64,000 bases of DNA, from assembly GCF_020283565.1 (NCBI RefSeq), contig NC_060060.1, positions 61,551,257-61,615,256 on the forward strand. Direction: 5' to 3'. The notes under the pieces are model-generated. The model did no database searches, had not been told where the DNA came from, and saw only the letters and a program-made list of their open reading frames with translations. Below, one piece after another: positions 35,224 to 45,519 of this stretch. A program made the translations under genes and the position numbers. Source of the DNA: Trifolium pratense (Eukaryota > Streptophyta > Magnoliopsida > Fabales > Fabaceae). Positions within the stretch are counted from its first letter, which is position 1; each line of letters begins with the position of its first letter.

Positions 35224-35323
35224 GAGGTGCAACACAAGGACTTTCAGGAGGTCACCCATCCTAGTACTCCTCTCGCCCAAGCACGCTTAACTGCGGAGTT
35301 CTGATGGGATCCGATACATTAGT
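35224..35323 (-). pseudogene. 5S rRNA, copy 75 (class F), 3' portion, split by retrotransposon
   Basis: Gene nt 19 to the 3' end. The gag-only element inserted here and duplicated ttagt (35319-35323). Confidence 0.93.
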
Positions 35324-36098
35324 TGTAACGACCCGATTTTTAGTAAATCGATATTTTATATATTTGCTTATATTTTGGGCTAGTGTTAAATATTTATTTA
35401 CGCGACGTATAATTATTTATCGCGAACATAAGTTTGTGAACGAAACCTTTGTCGTGTTAGTAGGCTTGGGCGTGTGATAGGAGCTTAATGGGCCTAAGCC
35501 ATTGGGCTTGGTTCATGACCAATAGGAAGTGGTATAAGTACCAAGTCAAACTAAGGAATAGTATCATAACTTGTTTTCATGAGAAGTTAGAGTTTGTGAG
35601 CTTAGAGCCAAGAGCAAACCCTAGGAGAGCAAGAAGAAGAACACGAGCAAGGAGAAGAGATTTAGAGGCCAAGAATCATCATTCAATCTAAGGTGAGAGT
35701 GGTTGAGCATAAGCTTGGGTGATCCAAGAGAGGGGAGGTGTCTAGCCTCCATTCCTAAACTCTCTCATCCAATTTCTTTGGGGTTTGGGTGAAGTTTCTT
35801 TATCATAAACATGTCTTTTCATCTTAGTATGCTTAATGAACATCTAGGAGGGAATATGTATATGTTTGATGATGGTTTTGCATGTTTATGCAACTTTGCT
35901 TATTTTGCAAGAAATTGACATGATTTTGATTGTTTGATGTATTTGGATGTTTGGAAGGGATGATTAATGTTCCTTGATACCATATATGCTTGAATTAGCT
36001 GTTTATAAGAATTTATAACATGTCTAGATGTATTTTTGAGTGGATTCAAGGTTAAACCGCCTTATTGAAACTCAAGAACAGATATTTTTCTGGTGTAG

Positions 36099-36231
36099 TT
36101 CGCTAAGCGACCAGGAGTTCGCTGTAGCGAACATGTTCGCTGAAGCTCGCCAATGCTCGCCATGAGTAGGTGACTTCCTGGTGAGGTTCGCCATTTCTCG
36201 CTAAGCCCTCGCTTAGCGAAGGCCTCTGCGA
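36099..36231 (+). repeat. TCGCTNAGCGA module in the gag-element LTR
   Basis: Degenerate version of the module in the 5555 family: TTCGCTAAGCGA, GTTCGCTGTAGCGAAC, CTCGCCAATGCTCGCC, CTCGCTTAGCGAAG. Also at 39202-39334. Confidence 0.75.
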
Positions 36232-36370
36232 CAGCAATTTTTGTTAATGTTTGTAAAGTGTGTGTATCCATGTATTTGGTTTCGTTTTGGATTGGAATTA
36301 TTATATGTTTAATAATTGTGTTGTGTAATGGCATTTATATAAAATGTTAAAGAAGTATATGTATTTTGTA

Positions 36371-36599
36371 TATCGGGTTGTCCGATAAAGAAGAATATCA
36401 GTTTGTCTGATAAAGAAGTTTAATGGATTATGTTATCCATGTAATGAGCAGTAGCTTCGTGCTAAGTGATTATCATATGTTTGGTAAATGCATGGCATTC
36501 ATAAACTCATGCATTATTTAGGGATATCAGACTTGTCTGATAAAGAAGGATATTGGACTTGTCCAATAAAGAAGGATATCAATGGTAAGTTCCTTGATA
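36371..36599 (+). repeat. Tandem hairpin array with conserved AAAGAAG linkers
   Basis: Stems in order: TATCGG/CCGATA (36371-36387), TATCAG/CTGATA (36396-36412), ATGGAT/ATCCAT (36423-36440), AATGCATG/CATGCATT (about 36487-36515), TATCAGAC/GTCTGATA (36525-36542), TATTGGAC/GTCCAATA (36551-36568), TATCAA/TTGATA (36577-36599). The linker ATAAAGAAGGATA follows most stems. Stems differ but stay complementary. Confidence 0.8.
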
Positions 36600-37321
36600 A
36601 AGAAGATGGTACCACATGCATTAGTCGTGTCTAGGTTGGCATGACATTGAATGTTTGGCATTAGTCGCATTTGAGTAAATGTGCAATTATGTGTTATGTG
36701 TTATGTGAGTTCTTTGTGTTGTCCGAAACGACGTGAAACTATCTGGTTGTGTATTTGTGAGTATGTGTTATCTGGTGTATTACTTATTGAGGTATGTGTG
36801 TAAGTTAGTAATACGTGATAGGTTGAATATAGGTGCGTTTCTATATTCGTATGTATGTGATTATGTTTACTAACTCTCTACCTAATTGTTATGTGCTGGA
36901 CCTTTGGGGGTTCAGGTATTTAGGTCGAGGTCTCGTCGAGCTTTAGCTGCAGATCGTTTTGGTGTGGAGCACTTTTGGTGAGGAGCTAGTGTAGGCTACC
37001 TTTGTATAGTTTTGTTAAGTTTAGTTGGTTGTGATGTATATTAGTGCTCTGGTATTTGTAACATCGAGTCGGGGATCGTTTGTATTCCGTCGTATATCGA
37101 TGCGAACATCTTAACTTATGTTTTATGTTAATGAATTATCTTTTGGAACTATCTTGTTCATTGCTTTGAAAATCCTTTATGTTATGTTTTCCGCTGCGAC
37201 GTTTCGTGTCATGTGCACGATCGTTTTGAAAATGTTTTTCAGTAGCGCTCCGGCTACTTATCTTTAAAAAGTTTTTAAGATCACGTCTTTTAAGGGTAGT
37301 TAGTTCGGGGTGTTACAATAG

Positions 37322-37333
37322 TGGTATCAGAGC
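37322..37333 (+). other. Primer binding site, initiator tRNA-Met type
   Basis: TGGTATCAGAGC, four bases after the LTR end. Confidence 0.93.
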
Positions 37334-37439
37334 AGGTCGGTTCATGTGAGCCATTAGGATTTTCTTTCTCTTGTATGAAGCATGTGTTGGGTACACTGTT
37401 AATACATTCTAACGTCGAGTTGTGATTCGTTCAGGAATC

Positions 37440-38360
37440 ATGGCTGCTGCTAGGACCAACGCTCAGATTGCACAAGCTTTGACTGCTTTGACTACATTGG
37501 TGGTAAGGGATAATGACCCGGGAAGGGATAGTGAGAAAAGATTGGAAAGGTTTATGTCGCATAAACCAACTCTGTTTACCGGAGGCTATAACCCGGAGGG
37601 GGCTATCAAGTGGTTAGATGAGGTTGAGATCATCTTTGAAGCAATGAGTTGTTCTGAGGAGAACAAGACTACTTTGGGAACTTATGCCCTTAGAGAGGAG
37701 GCAATTGTTTGGTGGAGGAATGTGAGACTCAGGATAGGAGTGGACGGTGTTGCTATCGTTTGGGAAACTTTCAAAAGGGAATTTTTAAGGAAGTACTTTC
37801 CGGCTGATGTGAAGAATAAGAAAGTGATCGAGTTCATGGAGCTCAAGCAAGGAAATTTATCGGTCGCCGAGTATTCGGCTAAGTTTGAAGCTTTGTGTGT
37901 GTTTAGTCCACACTACAACACGGTGGAAGCCGAAGAGGATAAGTGTGTCAAGTTCGAGAGTGGACTTCGTCCGGATATCAAGCTTTTGATTGGATTTTCT
38001 GAAATCAGGGATTTTCCGACCCTTATGACCAAGGCAAGGATTTGTGATGAAGATAGCAAAGCCAAGACCAACTACTATAAGGTTCTGAATGATAGGAAAG
38101 GAAAAGGTTTGGATCGTGGTAAGCCGTATGAGAACAAGGGCAATGGAAGTGGAAAGAAGAAGCAAGGAAGTGGAAGTTGTTACAAATGTGGAGAGCGGGG
38201 TCATATGTCATATGATTGCCCGAGGAAAAGCGACAAGTGTTTCAATTGTGGACAGTTTGGGCACAAGGCTGATGCTTGTCGGGTGAAAGTGTTTTGTTTC
38301 AATTGTGGCGAGGAAGGTCACAAGAGTCCGGTATGCAAGAAACCGAAGATGCCGCGTTGA
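37440..38360 (+). CDS. gag: Gag polyprotein of a Ty3/Gypsy-type element
   Basis: 306 codons from the ATG at 37440. An in-frame GTG lies 18 bases upstream, but the ATG is the better start. Residues about 54-155 form a retrotransposon gag (capsid) domain, with IKWLDEVEIIFEAM, the Trp pair at 91-92 (IVWWRN), KREFLRKYFP and the ELKQGNLSVAEYSAKFE stretch. A basic Gly/Lys-rich linker (218-245) is followed by three CCHC zinc knuckles at C247-C250-H255-C260, C267-C270-H275-C280 and C286-C289-H294-C299. It would form the capsid and bind element RNA in the cytoplasm. The frame is fully open and stops at TGA with a KPKMPR tail. No pol follows. Keeping gag intact while lacking pol suggests the particle protein is still under use. 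Confidence 0.93.
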   Translation: MAAARTNAQIAQALTALTTLVVRDNDPGRDSEKRLERFMSHKPTLFTGGYNPEGAIKWLDEVEIIFEAMSCSEENKTTLGTYALREEAIVWWRNVRLRIGVDGVAIVWETFKREFLRKYFPADVKNKKVIEFMELKQGNLSVAEYSAKFEALCVFSPHYNTVEAEEDKCVKFESGLRPDIKLLIGFSEIRDFPTLMTKARICDEDSKAKTNYYKVLNDRKGKGLDRGKPYENKGNGSGKKKQGSGSCYKCGERGHMSYDCPRKSDKCFNCGQFGHKADACRVKVFCFNCGEEGHKSPVCKKPKMPR

Positions 38361-38390
38361 GGGTTCGTTCTCTGTTTTATCTCTTAGGTA

Positions 38391-38426
38391 ATTTCGAGGG
38401 CGAAATTCTTTTAAGGGGGGTAGAGT
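38391..38426 (+). other. Polypurine tract region
   Basis: TTTCGAGGGCGAAATTC then TTTTAAGGGGGGTAGAGT directly before the 3' LTR. Confidence 0.88.
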
Positions 38427-40420
38427 TGTAACGACCCGATTTTTAGTAAATCAATATTTTATATATTTTCTTATATTTTGGGCTAGTGTTAAATATTTAT
38501 TTACGCGACGTATAATTATTTATCGCGAACATAAGTTTGTGAGCGAAACCTTTGTCGTGTTAGTGGGCTTGGGCGTGTGATAGGAGCTTAATGGGCCTAA
38601 GCCATTGGGCTTGGTTCATGACCAATAGGAAGTGGTATAAGTACCAAGTCAAACTAAGGAATAGTATCATAACTTGTTTTCATGAGAAGTTAGAGTTTGT
38701 GAGCTTAGAGCCAAGAGCAAACCCTAGGAGAGCAAGAAGAAGAACACGAGCAAGGAGAAGAGATTTAGAGGCCAAGAATCATCATTCAATCTAAGGTGAG
38801 AGTGGTTGAGCATAAGCTTGGGTGATCCAAGAGAGGGGAGGTGTCTAGCCTCCATTCCTAAACTCTCTCATCCAATTTCTTTGGGGTTTGGGTGAAGTTT
38901 CTTTATCATAAACATGTCTTTTCATCTTAGTATGCTTAATGAACATCTAGGAGGGAATATGTATATGTTTGATGATGGTTTTGCATGTTTATGCAACTTT
39001 GCTTATTTTGCAAGAAATTGACATGATTTTGATTGTTTGATGTATTTGGATGTTTGGAAGGGATGATTAATGTTCCTTGATACCATATATGCTTGAATTA
39101 GCTGTTTATAAGAATTTATAACATGTCTAGATGTATTTTTGAGTGGATTCAAGGTTAAACCGCCTTATTGAAACTCAAGAACAGATATTTTTCTGGTGTA
39201 GTTCGCTAAGCGACCAGGAGTTCGCTGTAGCGAACATGTTCGCTGAAGCTCGCCAATGCTCGCCATGAGTAGGTGACTTCCTGGTGAGGTTCGCCATGTC
39301 TCGCTAAGCCCTCGCTTAGCGAAGGCCTCTGCGACAGCAATTTTTGTTAATGTTTGTAAAGTGTGTGTATCCATGTATTTGGTTTCGTTTTGGATTGGAA
39401 TTATTATATGTTTAATAATTGTGTTGTGTAATGGCATTTATATAAAATGTTAAAGAAGTATATGTATTTTGTATATCGGGTTGTCCGATAAAGAAGAATA
39501 TCAGTTTGTCTGATAAAGAAGTTTAATGGATTATGTTATCCATGTAATGAGCAGTAGCTTCGTGCTAAGTGATTATCATATGTTTGGTAAATGCATGGCA
39601 TTCATAAACTCATGCATTATTTAGGGATATCAGACTTGTCTGATAAAGAAGGATATTGGACTTGTCCAATAAAGAAGGATATCAATGGTAAGTTCCTTGA
39701 TAAAGAAGATGGTACCACATGCATTAGTCGTGTCTAGGTTAGCATGACATTGAATGTTTGGCATTAGTCGCATTTGAGTAAATGTGCAATTATGTGTTAT
39801 GTGTTATGTGAGTTCTTTGTGTTGTCCGAAACGACGTGAAACTATCTGGTTGTGTATTTGTGAGTATGTGTTATCTGGTGTATTACTTATTGAGGTATGT
39901 GTGTAAGTTAGTAATACGTGATAGGTTGAATATAGGTGCGTTTCTATATTCGTATGTATGTGATTATGTTTACTAACTCTCTACCTAATTGTTATGTGCT
40001 GGACCTTTGGGGGTTCAGGTATTTAGGTCGAGGTCTCGTCGAGCTTTAGCTGCAGATCGTTTTGGTGTGGAGCACTTTTGGTGAGGAGCTAGTGTAGGCT
40101 ACCTTTGTATAGTTTTGTTAAGTTTAGTTGGTTGTGATGTATATTAGTGCTCTGGTATTTGTAACATCGAGTCGGGGATCGTTTGTATTCCGTCGTATAT
40201 CGATGCGAACATCTTAACTTATGTTTTATGTTAATGAATTATCTTTTGGAACTATCTTGTTCATTGCTTTGAAAATCCTTTATGTTATGTTTTCCGCTGC
40301 GACGTTTCGTGTCATGTGCACGATCGTTTTGAAAATGTTTTTCAGTAGCGCTCCGGCTACTTATCTTTAAAAAGTTTTTAAGATCACGTCTTTTAAGGGT
40401 AGTTAGTTCGGGGTGTTACA
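38427..40420 (+). repeat. 3' LTR of gag-only element
   Basis: 1,994 bp, nearly identical to the 5' LTR. The hairpin array lies at 39474-39702. Confidence 0.95.
39474..39702 (+). repeat. Tandem hairpin array, 3' LTR copy
   Basis: Same array as 36371-36599, offset by 3,103 bp. Confidence 0.8.
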
Positions 40421-40443
40421 TTAGTGCTGGTATGATCGCACCT
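40421..40443 (-). pseudogene. 5S rRNA, copy 75, 5' portion
   Basis: Gene nt 1-23, beginning with the second copy of the target duplication ttagt. Confidence 0.93.
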
Positions 40444-40613
40444 GGTATATAATACGGTTTAATTGTATATATGTCTTCCATCTTTCAGGCCAAATTTTGG
40501 AGAAATCCGAGAAAGTAGACTAAAACACGATATTTTTCATTAATCTCGCAAAAAATTGAAGGATAAAATTTATAACACGGTGAAAACTAAACGAAATAAA
40601 AAAATCGAAAAAA

Positions 40614-40732
40614 GAGGTGCAACACATGGACTTCCCAGGAGGTCACCCATCCTAGTACTACTCTCACCCAAGCACGCTTAACTGCGGAGTTCTGACGGGA
40701 TCCGGTGCATTAGTGCTGGTATGATCGCATCA
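40614..40732 (-). rRNA. 5S rRNA, copy 76 (class M)
   Basis: ctcaccc, gacggg. Starts a tetramer. Confidence 0.94.
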
Positions 40733-40903
40733 GGTGTATAATACGGTTTAATTGTATATATGTCTTCCATCTTTCAGGCCAAATTTTGGAGAAATCCGAG
40801 AAAGTAGACTAAAACACGATATTTTTCATTAATCTCGCCAAAAATTGAAGGATAAAATTTATAACACGGTGAAAACTAAACAAAATAAAAAAAATCGAAA
40901 AAA

Positions 40904-41021
40904 GAGGTGCAACACAAGGACTTCCAGGAGGTCTCCCATCCTAGTACTACTCTCGCCCAAGCACGCTTAACTGCGGAGTTCTGATGGGATCCGGTACATT
41001 AGTGCTGGTATGATCGCACCT
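40904..41021 (-). rRNA. 5S rRNA, copy 77 (class D)
   Basis: Deletion with ctccc. Confidence 0.93.
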
Positions 41022-41191
41022 GGTATATAATACGGTTTAATTGTATATATGTCTTCCATCTTTCAGGCCAAATTTTGGAGAAATCCGAGAAAGTAGACTA
41101 AAACACGATATTTTTCATTAATCTCGCAAAAAATTGAAGGATAAAATTTATAACACGGTGAAAACTAAACGAAATAAAAAAATCAAAAAAA

Positions 41192-41310
41192 GAGGTGCAA
41201 CACAAGGACTTCCCAGGAGGTCACCCATCCTAGTACTACTCTCGCCCAAGCACGCTTAACTGCGGAGTTCTGATGGGATCCGGTGCATTAGTGCTGGTAT
41301 GATCGCATCA
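41192..41310 (-). rRNA. 5S rRNA, copy 78 (class T)
   Basis: actgcgg. gcatcagatat upstream. Confidence 0.94.
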
Positions 41311-41477
41311 GATATATAATACGGTTTAATTGTATATATGTCTTCCATCTTTCAGGCCAAATTTTGGAGAAATCCGAGAAAGTAGACTAAAACACGATAT
41401 TTTTCATTAAACTCGCCAAAAATTGAAGGATAAAATTTATAACACGGTGAAAACTAAATAAAAAAAAATCGAAAAAA

Positions 41478-41596
41478 GAGGTGCAACACAAGGACTTCCC
41501 AGGAGGTCACCCATCCTAGTACTACTCTCGCCCAACCACGCTTAACTGCGGAGTTCTGATGGGATCCGGTGCATTAGTGCTGGTATGATCACACCA
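41478..41596 (-). rRNA. 5S rRNA, copy 79 (class A)
   Basis: cccaaccacg and gatcacacca: changes in box A and at nt 6. Confidence 0.88.
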
Positions 41597-41766
41597 GATA
41601 TATAATACGGTTTAATTGTATATATGTCTTCCATCTTTCAGGCCAAATTTTGGAGAAATCCGAGAAAGTAGACTAAAACACGATATTTTTCATTAATCTC
41701 GCAAAAAATTGAAGGATAAAATTTATAACACGGTGAAAACTAAACGAAATAAAAAAATCGAAAAAA

Positions 41767-41885
41767 GATGTGCAACACATGGACTTCCCAGGAGGTCACC
41801 CATCCTAGTACTACTCTCACCCAAGCACGCTTAACTGCGGAGTTCTGATGGGATTCGGTGCATTAGTGCTCGTATGATCGCATCA
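41767..41885 (-). rRNA. 5S rRNA, copy 80 (class M)
   Basis: Several private changes (gattcgg, gctcgtatg, gatgtgc). Possibly decaying. Confidence 0.85.
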
Positions 41886-42056
41886 AGTGTATAATACGGT
41901 TTAATTGTATATATGTCTTCCATCTTTCAGGCCAAATTTTGGAGAAATCCGAGAAAGTAGACTAAAACACGATATTTTTCATTAATCTCGCCAAAAATTG
42001 AAGGATAAAATTTATAACACGGTGAAAACTAAACAAAATAAAAAAAATCGAAAAAA

Positions 42057-42167
42057 GAGGTGCAACACAAGGACTTCCAGGAGGTCTCCCATCCTAGTAC
42101 TACTCTCGCCCAAGCACGCTTAACTGCGGAGTTCTGATGGGATCCGGTACATTAGTGCTGGTATGAT
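42057..42167 (-). pseudogene. 5S rRNA, copy 81 (class D), 3' portion, split by hAT element
   Basis: Interrupted at the 8-bp target ggtatgat (42160-42167). Confidence 0.93.
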
Positions 42168-42181
42168 TAGGGATGGCAGAA

Positions 42182-42345
42182 AAACCCAAACCCGTGAGAC
42201 CCACCCGAACCCAAACCCAAGTCAACGGGCGAAACCCGAATTGACTGGGTTTGGGTTTGGGTTTGGGTGACACCCGAAAATATGGGTGTGGGTTTGGTAT
42301 CACTCAAACCCACACCCGAAACCCATACACCCACCCGAAACATGT
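42182..42345. repeat. hAT left subterminal CCCAAAC/CACCCGA repeats
   Basis: Many copies of cccaaaccc and cacccgaa, with a stretch of gggtttgggtttgggtttgg. The right end (46145-46310) carries the complementary orientation, including four gggttt units in a row. Likely transposase-binding repeats, and a possible G-quadruplex. Confidence 0.7.
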
Positions 42346-42924
42346 TAAAATTACCTAAATACCCCCACATATATATATATATGTGTAAAAGTAAAATTAG
42401 GTTTTTACAAACCACAATCTCCTTCAGACTTTTCCGCCGCACAGCACAATCTCCTTCTTAAGACTTTTCACGCAGCAGCAGAACGGCAAACATAGAAACC
42501 CATCCTTCTTAAGACTTTTCCGCCGCACACTCCTCCTTTCTACTTCCTCCTCCTTCCATCGTTGTCATCTTGCTTCCTCAGTTCCTTTGTTCGTAACTGT
42601 GTAAGTTGTTTCGTGTTCTTCTGTAACTTACTAACTTGTTATTCTCGTTGTTCCTCTGTAACTATTCCTCGTTAGATAGGTTAAAATTTGTTCCTAATTT
42701 GTTCCTGTGTTAACTTGTTTCATGTAATTGTGTTTCATGATTTTTATTAGTTAAATTTATTTTCCCTAAATTATATGTATGCTTATAATAACGCATGTTT
42801 CATGAACTATAATAACTAATTGTGTTTCATGAATTATATGTAGTTAAATTGTGTTTCATGAACCTGCTATTTTTCTTTCTAGTTGACGCATGTATCTGAT
42901 TTTTAATTTTGATGTTAAGTTACT

Positions 42925-43105
42925 AGCAGTACTAGCAATAACAACTAAATCAACTTATTGTATGCTTATAATAACAACTAAATCAACTTATTGTATGCTT
43001 ATAATAACAACGGCAAATAATCACTTATTGTATACTTATTGTATGCTTATAATAACAACTAAATCAACTTATTGTATGCTTATAATAACAACTGCATCTA
43101 ATCAC
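42925..43105 (+). repeat. Tandem repeat of about 32-33 bp in the hAT leader
   Basis: ttattgtatgcttataataa with caactaaatcaac-type spacers recurs four to five times upstream of the transposase start, probably in a leader intron. Confidence 0.7.
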
Positions 43106-43159
43106 TTGTTATACTAATATCCACCTCTTGTTGGTGTGCTGTTTTTGGTAATAGGTCAA

Positions 43160-45519
43160 ATGGATATAGTGAACACAACCCCGGAAACCACATCTAATCC
43201 TACACAAGGCAGTACAAGTCAACCAACTCAGGAGGTATCTTCTAATCCGACACCACCTGATGTTGGGCAACAAGAAGAATCTGATGCAAGCTTAGAACCT
43301 GCATCAAAGAAGCTAAGAAGTAGTGTGTGGGCAGAATTTACAAAGGTTAAAGTGAATGGGCTAGATAAGGCTGAATGCAACTGGTGTAAGAAACGACTTA
43401 GTGGCACTTCAACGAATGGAACAACTCACTTGAGAGGACATCTGAAGGGTTGTGTTCAAAAAATTATCAAGACAAGAAAGCATGACAAAGGACAACCATT
43501 CATCATGCCTACTATCTCAGAGGGAAGGGAAGAGTTGGGAATTGGAAATTATAATCCAGAAAATGTGAAGAAGTTGATTGCTGAAGCTATTATTATGCAT
43601 GATTATCCACTATCAATTGTGGATCACGTTGGTCTTAGAAGAGTCTTTGTTGCTCTCCAACCATTGTTTAAAGTTCCTACTCGAAACACAATCAAGAAGG
43701 AGGTATTGAAAGTTTATGATTTTGAGAAACAATGTGCTATGAAGATGTTAGATAGCCATCAAGGAAGAGTGGCGATTACCACAGATATGTGGACTGCTAG
43801 CAACCAAAAAAAAGGGTATATGGCGGTTACGGCTCACTATATTGATGGCTCTTGGACTTTACAAAGTCGAATCTTGAGGTAACAAAGTCTATATTTTATA
43901 ACTTAATTGTATCTTTGTTTTTTGTGTTCTTAATGAGTGTAAATATTATTATGTTAGGTTCATTTATGTTCCAGCCCCACACACTAGTGAAAGACTTGGT
44001 GATGCACTTGTTGACACATTATTGCAATGGAACATTGATTCAAAGCTTTGTACAATTACTGTAGATAATTGTAGCACAAATGACTCCATGATTAAGAAAA
44101 TTAAGAATAAGTTGCAGTTGGAATCATTGATAAGGGATGGGTCTTTGTTACATATGCGCTGTTGTGCGCACATCCTAAATTTAATTGTTCAGGATGGGCT
44201 ACAAGTGATTAAGGATGGGGTGGAAAAAATCCGGGATAGTGTAGGATTTTGGAGTGCCACAGGAAAAAGGTATGAAAAATTTGAAAATACCGCTAGACAA
44301 TTGAAAATTGCTTGCACTAGAAAGTTAGCTTTAGATTGTCCAACAAGATGGAATAGCACATATAAGATGCTTGATATTGCCATAGAATACAAGGATGTAT
44401 TTATTCGGTTGAGCTTTAAGCGATGTGACCCTTTATATACTTGTTTGCCAACTAATTCACAGTGGCAGTTTGCTAAGGATGTTTGTGGGTGCTTGAAATT
44501 ATTTAATGAAGTAACTGAGTTGATTTCTGGTACCAAATATCCAACTGCCAACTTATACTTTCCTAAGATTTGTAAGATTAAGTTGGCAATAGAGGAATGG
44601 AAGAAGTCCTCTAATTCAGTTATTGAGATGATGGCCACAAAAATGATGGAAAAGTTTCAAATTTATTGGAGTGGTGTTCATGATATGATGGGAGTTGCTG
44701 CAGTTTTGGATCCTACAAAGAAGATGGCTGTACTTGATTTCTGGTTTCCTAAGTTATATGGCCAAGACTCAGGTGAACAAGCTAGTAGAATCAAAGAGCT
44801 GTGTTATAGTTTGCTTTATGATTATCAGCAGATGAAACATAGAGATGCACAACCTACCACTCCATCCATTGGTACAACTGCTGTTGTTGCTAACGATGAA
44901 GATGAATTTTATGCATACGTTGAGACGATTGCAGAAAACACAAGTTCAAGTGTTAAATATGAATTGGATCATTATTTGAAGGAGAAAGTTATAAAAAAAA
45001 CTCCAGATTTTGACATTTTGAATTGGTGGAAGGTAAATGGAGCTGTGTATCCAACACTTCAAGCAATTGCAAGAGATGTGTTAGCTATTCCTATCTCTAC
45101 AGTAGCTTCTGAATCAGCCTTCAGTACTAGTGGTCGAATATTGAGTCCTCATCGTAGTCGACTTAACTGGACTACCGTAGAGGCTTTGATGTGTGCTAGG
45201 AGTTGGCTATGGGCTGCTGAGAATGATGGTAAAATTTTCTACTATTAATTCAATATAAAGTAATGTATGTCAAATAATTTTTCAATATTGTCAACTAATT
45301 ATTCTTTGTTGTTCTACATTTGATATATACATATAGGAACTTCTAAAGTTGCACAAGAATATGCTACTATGTTGAATGAAATGGAGTCTGACGATGAAGG
45401 TATTTTGTACTTCATTTGGTGTAAAAGTTTTAGGCTTTGATGTTTTATTTAACTTTAATTTACTTCTTAATACAGCTGAATTGATGGAAAGCAGTTTTGG
45501 TTACCATTTTGAAGATTAG
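43160..45519 (+). CDS. hAT transposase (zf-BED, RNase H-like, hAT dimerisation), four exons
   Basis: Exons 43160-43878, 43958-45228, 45337-45399 and 45476-45519 join in frame to 2,097 nt, or 698 residues. All introns are GT-AG: 79, 108 and 76 bp. The start follows a likely leader-intron acceptor (gtaatag). Residues 54-98 form a BED zinc finger (C73, C76, H90, H94). The catalytic core has D209 in AITTDMWTASN and D276 in ITVDNCSTND, typical of the hAT RNase H-like fold. The C-terminal part has LNWWKVNG, then YPTLQAIARDVLAIP and VASESAFSTSGRIL, the hAT dimerisation domain. It would bind the element ends and catalyse cut-and-paste. No stop or frameshift was seen, so it is plausibly active. Confidence 0.92.

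Larger units (their letters stand above)
13745..35323 (-). repeat. 5S rDNA tandem array, main block (75 units, about 289 bp each)
   Basis: Each unit holds a 118-119 nt 5S gene on the minus strand plus about 170 bp of spacer. In minus-strand sense each gene has a TATATA box at -28 to -23 (for copy 2 at plus 14228-14233), a G at -12 and C at -1, and ends in ...TGTTGCACCTC followed by T6 and a second T7-8 run, as RNA polymerase III termination needs. Classes used in the copy entries: A (cacaagg, plain), M (cacatgg), D (one-base deletion ttccagg, usually ctccc, gtacatt and gcacctgg), T (spacer atcaaaaaa or attaaaaaa, usually actacgg or actatgg), F (ctttcagg with ctcctctc). The left edge is cut by an LTR, the right by a gag-only retrotransposon. 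Confidence 0.97.
35324..37317 (+). repeat. 5' LTR of gag-only element
   Basis: 1,994 bp. Holds a TCGCTNAGCGA module (36099-36231) and a hairpin array (36371-36599). Confidence 0.95.
35324..40420 (+). mobile_element. Gag-only LTR retrotransposon (TR-GAG type) inserted in a 5S gene
   Basis: Two 1,994-bp LTRs (35324-37317 and 38427-40420) start TGTAACGACCCG and end GGGGTGTTACA, flanked by the 5-bp duplication ttagt. The internal region is only 1,109 bp: PBS, one gag ORF and a purine tract, with no protease, RT, RNase H or integrase. By eye the LTRs differ at about six positions, so insertion is recent. The element must rely on pol from a related autonomous Gypsy element. Elements with terminal repeats and gag only are known in plants as TR-GAG. 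Confidence 0.93.
40421..42167 (-). repeat. 5S rDNA array, middle block
   Basis: Continues the array between the gag-only element and the hAT element. It holds the 5' end of copy 75, copies 76-80 and most of copy 81. Copies here carry more private changes than in the main block (for example cccaaccacg in copy 79, gattcgg and gctcgtatg in copy 80). Confidence 0.97.

Noticed and set aside
35488..35691. 67-residue Arg-rich open frame in the LTR (also 38591)
   Set aside because: Identical in both LTRs and in the leader region. Low-complexity agaagaag sequence without homology I recognise.
36062..36334. 90-residue open frame antisense in the LTR (also 39165)
   Set aside because: Runs antisense through the TCGCT module. 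Likely a shadow of that repeat.
37422..37439. GTG upstream start for gag
   Set aside because: The reading begins at GTG. The first ATG, 18 bases downstream, gives a normal gag N-terminus.
37857..38204. Antisense open frames of 62-115 residues in gag
   Set aside because: Shadows of the gag frame without domains.
35324..40420. Cassandra-type element (5S carried in the LTR)
   Set aside because: The LTRs contain no 5S sequence. The element sits inside a 5S gene by insertion, shown by the ttagt duplication.
44189..44638. 149-residue antisense frame in the hAT transposase
   Set aside because: Opposite strand of a well-supported transposase exon.
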